This document shows positions 56,236-64,000 of a stretch of 64,000 nt of DNA, in pieces. The notes under the pieces are model-generated. The model had not been told where the DNA came from, ran no database searches, and saw only the letters and a list, made by a program, of their open reading frames with translations. Origin of the DNA: Suillus spraguei (lineage: Eukaryota; Basidiomycota; Agaricomycetes; Boletales; Suillaceae); contig JABCPU010000029.1 of assembly GCA_016800925.1 (NCBI GenBank), positions 62,001 through 126,000 of the forward strand, given 5' to 3'. Each line of letters starts with the position of its first letter. Within the stretch, counting starts at the first letter, position 1. The translations under genes and the position numbers were made by a program.

Positions 56236-59200
56236 CTAACTCCAGGCCCTACGCAGAGGACCTACTGAAATCCGCCCTAGAAGTGAGGGCTCGTCGCCAC
56301 GAGGATCGCGCTCTTCGCGGCGAGTGGGACGCTCTTCCATACCGTATCCCGAATCTTGGGGACGCCGGACATCCGCGGCATTGGTGTAATCCGGTTTGTA
56401 AGTACCCTCATTCCGCCCACGCCTATCAAGTGTATCTCTCTCAATATGTGGCCTAACTTGACGGGAGGGCGAGGGTGACCGTAGTCGATTGTAAGTTGAG
56501 CTGCGCGGCTCTAGTGAGGTAGACCGACCCCTTCGCCACTCTGTCTCTGTAGCAGGGGAGCAACGCGCAAGTCCGCGAGGATTTCGACAGTCTCGTTCTA
56601 CTACATAATGATCGCCTCGTAGTCGACGGCGATCACGAGTGTCGTCTTCGTTATCGTGCTCTGCTGGCCTCTTTTTGCCACTGTTCATCGGCGACATTTG
56701 ACGGGGAGGAATGGGAAGCCCGTAAGCTCTGGTCTCATTCTGTAGGTGTCGATGATGAGGTGATGTCGCAGATGTGGGAGGGGGAGAATAATGGTCAGAA
56801 TAACGAGGAGCCCGTCGCTGACGCTGACGAGACTCGTTGCTGGTACCATTACTGCGAGTGAAACCCGAAGGTTCTGGAGATCTAGCTCGTCCACTAATCT
56901 CAGAATTCTGTCGAGAGCGCTGGTTGGGATCGTAACGGGAGCAGATTCTGATGGCTCAGAATGAGGAGATATGGCATCTGGAGTCCACTCCTGACGGGAT
57001 ACAGAGGCATCCATGACCCAGGGATCTGGGCTGTTTCGAATTGGTGCAATCCCTGTCACGCACCTTGATGTCTCTGCTGAACCAACTCGAGCATCGGAGC
57101 GCAAGGATGCACTTGGCGCTTGACTGATAACGAGTCCGACGGAAGTCTGAGGGATATCGTTCGTTTGAGATGCATTGGTGTGCGAAATTTTGGACGATGG
57201 ATTGACATTTGGAATGTGAAATATGGCATCTGTAGATCGTGCGGCTGCTCCTTCCTCAGGGAGACTACTAGCCTGTTCTTGATCATGCGACTGCTCGACC
57301 ACCACTTCTTCTGTTTTTATAGTCTTGATAGTAAGCGAGTCATCAGGTCGCTTTACGCTCCGATCTCCAGCAGCACTTTTCTCGACGCGGTGTCTGTTCT
57401 TCTTGATGTGTCGCAAATTCGCGTCTCTCTGAGCTGGTGAGAGATTCACCTGTTGACTGACAGTCCATTCAGTCCACTCATTGCTATCGCTACCGAGGAT
57501 AGTGCGTGACTTGGGAGTGCTGGGCAACGCGATCTTTTTGGAAGTTGGCAGTGGTCCATTTGGTGGGGGAGAAACAGATAAATGCAGAGAGAACTCAGAA
57601 GCCATTTGAGTTGAAAACAAAGGCGCATCTGTGATCACCTGCCTTCCGACATCAGTGGAAGCCGACACAAACGAGGGTGTCTTATAGGAGGCTGAGGCAG
57701 TCGATGATGATGTGGGTGTCGACATTGAGGATGAAGAGAGACCGTTCGAGGTTGACGGTGCACCAAGCATAACGTTGCCCGAAGTTCCCAGAGAACGAGA
57801 TGTCTTCTTGATTCGCGAGGCAGGCTTCTTTGGCGTAATACCTTTTTGACCCGGTAACGGCACGGTATGTTCGGGCGGCGATGCTAATTCATCGACTTCT
57901 ATCTCCACATTCGTATCTTCCAGGTTATCACCATCAGTCATAGAGACCAACAGGTGTCCAGCACGCTCAGCGCGGATGCGAGCAGCCTTTTCCGAAGTGG
58001 CCTGCTGGTTGTTTGCAAGCACTTGAGTGCGACGCCTACTATATTCAGTCTGCGTATCAACCTGGACATTCTGCGACTGTGCCTTCACGTGCGCCGACTG
58101 CAGACCGAGGAGCTCTCTGCGCTGCAATTCTTGTTCTTCATCACCCCGTTTCTCAGCCGCTTCGGCCTGGACCCTCTGCCTCTCTACTTCCTCTTGTTCT
58201 ACAGCAGCACGTTTGGCAACCTCCTCGGCATGGACCCTCTGCCTCTCCGCTTCCTCTTCGACTAACCGACGCTCTGCTTCAGCGACCTGCAAACGCGTCT
58301 CCTTCATATGCTGGAGCGTATGGAAAGATTGTTGAGTCCAAGTAATTTGCTCTTTCAGATCTTTGGTCAACTGGCGTTGGTAATCCAAAGACTTGTTATG
58401 GTCATCGACTACCTTGATCTCTTCTTCAGTCATATCATCCTCCTTCTCGACACAAGGCCCGATATCACCAGAAAGCTGGAGTGGCACTGCGTGGTTTGGA
58501 ACCAAAGTCTTTTCTCTCTCAGCACGCCTTTTCTCCGCCTCCCACTTGGTCTTCTCAGCTTGTACTTCTTCGAGAAGCTTCATCGTGCCAGCGATCTCTT
58601 CCTGGATGGCCCTCCGTTTTGACTCGTCCTCAAACTTTCGTTGATCGTCTCGTGCACGGCGCTGAGCATCTCGAGCGCGCCTCGTCTCCTCTCGGAGTCG
58701 CGATTCCTCCTCCAGCGCCACGAGTCTCTCCTCCCTAGTGCGCAAATCCTCCCATTGCTTCTGCAATGTTTGCATCTGAACATTGTATCCCGCCTCCTTC
58801 ACGAGCATGTGTTCCTCGAATGCCTTTCGGCGTGCATCGAAGTCCATGTGCTCTGTCTTGAATACTTCATTCGCACCAAGCTGCAGTTGGATGACATCCT
58901 CGGCGGCGGATTGGAGCTTCTTCGCGGCTTCAACCAACGACTCATGGGTGTGCCGCAAAACCGGCATATTTGAAGATTGCGAACTCGTCGGAGCAAGGGC
59001 GTTACCATCAGCTGCTAACATTTCTTGGTCCAGGGGAACATTTGAAGTGGAACTGCTCTGAGGATATGGGTGTCGAAGGACAATGGCGCTAAGCTCCTCT
59101 ACATTTGTTTCGTTGCGAAGGCCGGCAGGTAACTCGGGTATATTCGAAGGCGGTACAAATGGGGATGGGGTCCTGAGATGCGATGTAGGAAGGGTAGGGG

Positions 59201-60050
59201 ATAAAGCCTTGTTCTTTTCTAGAAGCCTGACATATAAAGCGGATAATGAGTCATGTGCGACTTGCTCTTCAGATGTTTCAAATTGCACAATGTCTGGGAC
59301 CTGACTTGAGCTGGTTCCAGTTGTTTTAGAATTCGGAGGAAGAGATGCTAATAGCGTCGACGAGGGTGGACTCTGGGTTGGTTGGGGAAAGAATCCTGCG
59401 GAAGAATGTGGTTTGGGCGACCCAAACGGATTGGATGATGATGATGACGAAACGTCACGATCAAATTGTTCAGTGGTCGGAGTTGCAAGAAATGAGCCGG
59501 GATAGACGAGTTCGGGTGTTAATGTCTCTCTGACTTTGTTGGCGGCAGCATTTGCGGGGGCTTGCATTTGCGACATGTTTGACTCGGAAGTAGTAGGAAG
59601 AACCTCAATTGGGGGAATTAAATGAGGGTTTGCGGGAACGTAACGGTTACGATTTATCCGCGGTGCATGGGGCGGTTCACGTATTGGATGAAGATTTTGG
59701 GATTTTACTAACGTGCTGAGTTGTGATGGATTCATTTGAATCCGCTCAGCCAGCTTTCGCGAATTTAGAACTGGGGCACGGGTGGCCACTTGGGATGGAA
59801 GATGCAACGTTGCTGGTGAGGGAGAACGAAAGGGCATTTGACCCGGATCCGGCGCAGAAATACGACTGAGTAGATTGGGCGGTTTTCCAATGGTACCGAA
59901 TTGGACATCTGTAAAACTAGGTGGCGGTTGGTGAACAGAAGCTGGCATACGGACCCCATTCCCAGTCTGCGGCGCTGACTCGGGTACAGACTCGGGTACA
60001 GACTCGGCAATTAAAAGGTAAGAAGGAGAGCCAAAGATCGACTCTGCCAT
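56236..60050 (-). CDS. Large Ser/Pro-rich coiled-coil protein
   Basis: The ATG at 60050 begins MAESIFGSPSYLLIAESVPE. Residues about 1-380 are disordered and Ser/Pro/Thr-rich. About 385-640 is a long coiled coil (VEAAKKLQSAAEDVIQLQLG through EEEAERQRVHAEEVAKRAAV). About 690-1030 is again disordered, with basic patches (PKKPASRIKKTSRS). The continuous frame runs to 56685, but from about 56945 a different frame looks coding: RYDPNQRSRQNSEISGRARS to GLPIPPRQ, leading straight into MSPMNSGKKRPAEHDNEDD and an Arg/Ser/Asp-rich tail ending at 56236. An unrecognised intron or a 1-base shift must connect them, giving about 1,270 residues. There is no enzymatic domain. The Arg/Ser/Asp tail suggests a nuclear protein, as inference only. 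Confidence 0.75.
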
Positions 60051-60250
60051 GTTTGTTAGAATTGATAATGGTCAGGATCAGTTTGATACGCTTATATATG
60101 CCTACATCACTGATATAACAATGGTAAGAACTCAAGGAGATGAACTGGGCGCACTGATGTGAAAAAATTTGCAATCGTGTCACCGGTAGACAAAGGCAGT
60201 TGATGAGTTGAAAGGCGTTGAAATGATTCAAAGGTATTCAGTCCAAATGG

Positions 60251-60691
60251 TCATGAGACAAAGAGCTTGAAATTACATACCGACTTGGTATCCCTCGGCA
60301 AAACCCGTAATAACAAGTTACCAAGTGCGAGTTCAGGCCACTCAAAGCTCGCCATCTGTCGCAGTGCAGAATATGAACCTTGAAATTCATTGATTGGAGT
60401 ATTCATGACCCACTTATAATGATAGATGCTCAAACTCGAACTTCGAAAATTCGGACATCTACTTATCAATGTATCATATCGCGGCCATCCATCAAGTAGC
60501 TGTGATACTATTAGGTACTCCACAAGTTCAATTCTGTGACAGGCTAATGATTTTGTTGGACAATATAGACGAATTTGATCATGAGTCATGCATCTCCGAG
60601 CATAGCGCATTGAGAGCTGGGCACCTTCGAGAACACATCTGATTCGACAAAATTTATCCCAGTCATCAAATATTGTGTCCTGCGAGAGCAC
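60251..60691 (-). CDS. Hypothetical protein or exon
   Basis: A 146-codon ORF (MLSQDTIFDDWDKFCRIRCV ... FRSSSLSIYHYKWVMNTPIN, ASFEWPELALGNLLLRVLPR). The sequence is non-repetitive and rich in Trp/Tyr/Cys, as a real exon would be. A GTATGTAA donor follows DTKS near 60283, so the last residues may be intronic. No downstream exon could be matched. No family is recognised. Confidence 0.35.
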   Translation of the reverse strand: MLSQDTIFDDWDKFCRIRCVLEGAQLSMRYARRCMTHDQIRLYCPTKSLACHRIELVEYLIVSQLLDGWPRYDTLISRCPNFRSSSLSIYHYKWVMNTPINEFQGSYSALRQMASFEWPELALGNLLLRVLPRDTKSVCNFKLFVS

Positions 60692-60949
60692 TTCGGTTAC
60701 TCAAGCTCAAAGCGTGTTACTATATGTATTCACACCAGCAATGGAGATGCTTCATCTCTGTCCTTCTGCGGCTGTGGTGGACACAACCTTATCTTGCCGT
60801 GAATTCCAACAGGTTCATCTGTCATGAATTCCAAACACAAATCATTATTCCTTTCTCAATTTCCCTAAAGTGTCTAAACCCAGCGCTAAGACAAACCCAA
60901 ACCCTATTGAAATCCCCATATCCACTTCTATAACTGAACTTCCTGATGA

Positions 60950-61293
60950 AGAAGAAGAGATCTTTTATGATGCTATCGGATAAGATAAGATAAGATAGTA
61001 TCATGTGATCTTAGAATCTTCTAGAATATGATGTCATAACAATGTCACAACTATCACATCATATGATTCTCATTTCTATTTTATGATTGGCTAGTAGTTT
61101 CAAACTCAGTTTACATCTCAGTTTCAATATGTGTATATAGTTAGTTAGTTTTGCTGTAGCAGTTCTTTAGTTCAAACCTCTTGTATCTACATAGTAGCAA
61201 TCTAAGATGTCCTTGCTCCTTTCTTTTCTTGTGACAACCTTTGTTTGAGTCCTAGTCTCTACCCTTGCGTTAATTCGTTTGTGGGTTGTGACA
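60950..61293 (+). mobile_element. Probable solo LTR, boundaries unresolved
   Basis: AT-rich, with GATAAGATAAGATAAGATAG near 60980, a TATA-like GTATATAGTTAG near 61135, and an end GGGTTGTGACA at 61293 after which Plavaka coding sequence starts abruptly. It has LTR-like size and composition, but the start and target duplication are not certain. The ATG at 61279 that opens the next ORF belongs to this repeat. Confidence 0.45.
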
Positions 61294-62991
61294 GACCCCC
61301 AGTTGATAAAAGAAATCTTAGAGAAGCGAAAAAAGGGTCAACATCCAACTGAATTTGAAGACTTTGGATTACGCACCATCTACAGTCCTTTCTGGGCCAA
61401 TCTCCCGCACACAGACATATTCCTTGCTTTTACACCTGACCTCCTACACCAGCTCCACAAGGGTGTCTTCAAAGATCACTTGGTGAAATGGTGTCTTGAA
61501 ATTGTTGGCGAAGCTGAGATGGATGCACACTTCAAGGCAATACCAGACTATCCAGGTCTTCGGCACTTCAAAAAAGGAATATCAGCAATAAAACAATGGA
61601 CGGGCACAGAACACAAACAAATGCAATGTGTTTTCATAGGGTTACTGGCCGGCGCTGTCCCAAGGTATGCTTGATGTCATACTTGTGGCTTGAACTTTGT
61701 GCTAACATAATCAATTTTCATTTGCCAGTCAAGTGCTGGTAGTCGCACGAGCTATCTTAGATTTTTCTTACTTTGCACAGCTCCGAACACACACATCTGA
61801 CACCCTCAAATATCTGGAGAACGCCCTTGCAGTATTTCATGCCAACAAGGATATTCTGCATGAACTTGAAGTTCATGAACATTTTAATATTCCTAAACTA
61901 CACCAACTCTTGCACTATGACTATGTTCAATCAATCTTGTTGTATGGTACCACTGACGGTTTCAACACCGAACTTCTGGAACACCTCCATATTGACTTCA
62001 CTAAGGAAGCCTATCAGGCTAGCAACAAGCAGGATTACGAGGAACAAATGGCTCTGTGGCTTTAACGCCAGGAAGCCGTGTTCTTGCGCAATTCCTATCT
62101 CGAATGGCTGTCTGTGCAGTCTCAGTCGGCTACCATAGCCGGTCATGCTGACCATGATCACAACATTGATTCAGGCTTGGATTCTGAGATGGAAGACTTG
62201 CAATTTGAGTCTCGTGCTGCCCCCGCCAAAGCACCTCCTGTCATTGGGCAATGTGTACTCCATGTTCTCGCCAAGGCTCCTGCGCACCCTCGGACATCCG
62301 TTCAGCAGCTCATCACTGCACATGGCTGGTGCAGTCTCATTTCTCCCAGCCCTCAAACTCTTCTTACACAAGCATTTACCAAAAAATGGCATTGTCCCTG
62401 GTCCACAAGATTGTTTTGACGTTTTCTGGCAAGTTGTCATTGTCACTCTGCCGGACCCGCAGGTAGATGAATCACCACGGCGATGGTGCATCAGAGCAAC
62501 ACCCGAAGTACCTCCTGGTCCTGGCCGGAAGCCAGGATTCCCTGCCAAATTCAATATGGTGCTGATCAACAATGGCGGTTGGACCACAAATATACAGACA
62601 TTAGATGGTAAGTGGTTGTTACTGTTTAGCCGTTGCAAAATTCATATGGAGGCTGTAGGCGCACAAGTGGCACAAGTCTGTGTCATTTTCACACTGCCTC
62701 GTCAGTTTGGAATGTATTCTCAAGCTTTGGCTTACATTGAATGGTTCACACCATTCAGGGAGCCAGACCCCTTCTCTGGCCTGCTTCAGGTATCTCGTTC
62801 GACTTGATGACTGCATCAAAATGCAGCCGTGATTCATGTCGACAAAATTCTTCATCCATGTCACCTAATACCAAGGATGGGACAATTCATCAACCCCGGG
62901 TGGACAAGCGCAAATGCCTATGAGTTGGCAACTGATTTTTATCTGAATACATTCATTGACTTAGATACTTTTTGTATTTTTGCTATTACTT
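61294..62991 (+). pseudogene. Plavaka-type (KDZ/CACTA-like) transposase, C-terminal half
   Basis: Conserved blocks in order are: LRTIYSPFWANLPHTDIFLA, TPDLLHQLHKGVFKDHLVKW, AIPDYPGLRHFKKGISAIKQ, an intron at about 61672-61729, ARAILDFSYFAQLRTHTSDT, HFNIPKLHQLLHYDYVQSIL, YGTTDGFNTELLEHLHIDFT, and a C-terminal part with IVPGPQDCFDVFWQVVIVTL, another intron near 62607-62650, QVCVIFTLPR and YIEWFTPFREPDPFSGLLQV, ending near FCIFAIT at 62991. A TAA at 62063 and a frameshift near 62320 inactivate it. The catalytic N-terminal half is missing, cut at 61293. This family is widespread in Agaricomycetes. Confidence 0.8.
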
Positions 62992-64000
62992 AGTACTACA
63001 CTGCTCCGTGATACAATCTGATACTGTTGCTACTGCACTACAAGTCACTCGCAGCATCTCTGGTAGCTCTGCATAGCCCACTATAGAGTAACTCAGTTGA
63101 CTATATATCACTACTGTAGCTATGTAAGACTATGTAACTGTCACTAGTACTCCCACCATTTTGGTTTTTTCCTGATGTAGAAACGGGAGTCATGGCATTT
63201 GCAGCTCAAAGTCGAAGTTGAGGTACACAGAAATTGGTGGAGTACTCGACCAAATTGAAGTGCAACGTTCGAATCTCATTCAGAAAATAGACGGACCCAA
63301 AGGACCAAGCATATGAGGTGAGAGGGCTGACCCAGTCGATTCCATTTGGTCACAATCGAAGCTAGTGCAAGTCCATCGATAAATTTAAGCTGGTTGATGG
63401 TTGATGATCAGGTTGGCCAAGTGGGTATCCAACCACAGAGGACAAACGGAACTCAAAGGTACTGCAAAAGACCTTAGAGGTCAAGTTGATTCCAGAAAAA
63501 AACATGAGGTCATCCTTGAAAACAGGGTCTGGACTTGGAGAAGCAGAGATCAATATTGATTGGAAGAGATCATCGGTTAAGCATGATCTGGTATCTAGTC
63601 GATGCCAACAGGTGCTATCAGACGGAGGAGGATTCTAAAGCCAGCTATTGTGAAGGTCCACCTGAAAGTGTAAGACGGCCTCCTTGCTCGAATCCAGTAA
63701 CCATATAGTCTAAGTCGCATACTCAAGACTCGTTAGATCGCACAAAGTTCATGCTGTGGTGTATTCTGATTGTATGAGGTCTAAATCTAGCAAAGAAAGT
63801 AGAAGCATAAAGGAGAGAAGGTTGATTCGAACAATGACCTTATATATGTGAGAAAGCAATTGTGAGACATCCGCATACTACTGACGGAAACAAGTGTCTC
63901 ACTACAATCCATGATGTAAAATGATGTCATTTCGATCTTGACCACTCATCAACGTCCTGCTTAGTGAGGATGAGTAACTTATACAAGTTTATGATTTGGA
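62992..64000. other. Right edge, no gene recognised
   Basis: AT-rich sequence. A 63-codon minus ORF at 63362-63553 has no recognisable motif. No terminal inverted repeat of the Plavaka element could be found by eye. Confidence 0.3.

Noticed and set aside
61279..61674. Gene start at the ATG of the Plavaka ORF
   Set aside because: The first few codons lie in an LTR-like repeat ending at 61293. The true N-terminal half is missing.
1..64000. CRISPR arrays, riboswitches, bacterial operons, tRNA or rRNA genes
   Set aside because: None was seen. The repeats are LTRs or minisatellites and the gene structure is eukaryotic. A tRNA scan could not be run.

Overview
This window reads as transposon-packed chromosomal DNA of a filamentous basidiomycete, probably an Agaricomycete. 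The evidence is short GT-AG introns, chromodomain Ty3/gypsy retrotransposons, a Plavaka-type transposase, a fungal P450, and widespread loss of CpG to TpG/CpA in repeats. About 80% of the window is LTR retrotransposon material, nested up to four levels deep. Ordinary genes survive only between about 50 and 60.7 kb.

Layout. 0.2-4.7 kb: one old minus-strand gene cut by three LTR insertions, one of which carries a fourth. 5.7-6.5 kb: a truncated family-B LTR. 6.5-14.4 kb: a nearly complete minus-strand chromovirus (family C, copy C1) with gag, pol, identical-length 769-bp LTRs, a polypurine tract, a self-priming-type primer site and, on the opposite strand between pol and the 3' LTR, a spliced accessory gene with a Zn2Cys6-like cysteine pattern. 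14.4-24.0 kb: two decayed plus-strand chromoviruses (family A), each with an extra zinc-knuckle ORF between pol and the 3' LTR. 24-32.1 kb: a hAT-like relic split by family-B LTRs, one of which hosts a 5.3-kb full-length B element that encodes only a Gag-like protein. 32.3-32.75 kb: a foldback element. 33.6-50.0 kb: a partial copy of a BAR-domain gene split by a 15.5-kb nest made of element E, the second C copy (C2, internally inverted), and solo LTRs of families F, C, B and A.

50-64 kb: a hypothetical gene relic, a cytochrome P450 with signs of decay, an RVS161-like BAR gene (265 codons when spliced), a long coiled-coil protein gene, a small hypothetical ORF and a broken Plavaka transposase.

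Main new observations. (1) Family-B insertions have 4-bp target duplications that all fit N-CG-N once CpG decay is undone. (2) Family C carries a conserved antisense, intron-containing accessory gene. (3) Family A carries a sense accessory zinc-knuckle ORF downstream of the chromodomain. LTR orientation below is the transcription sense inferred from the linked ORFs. Exon borders are by eye, from GT-AG sites, frame and comparison of copies inside the window.
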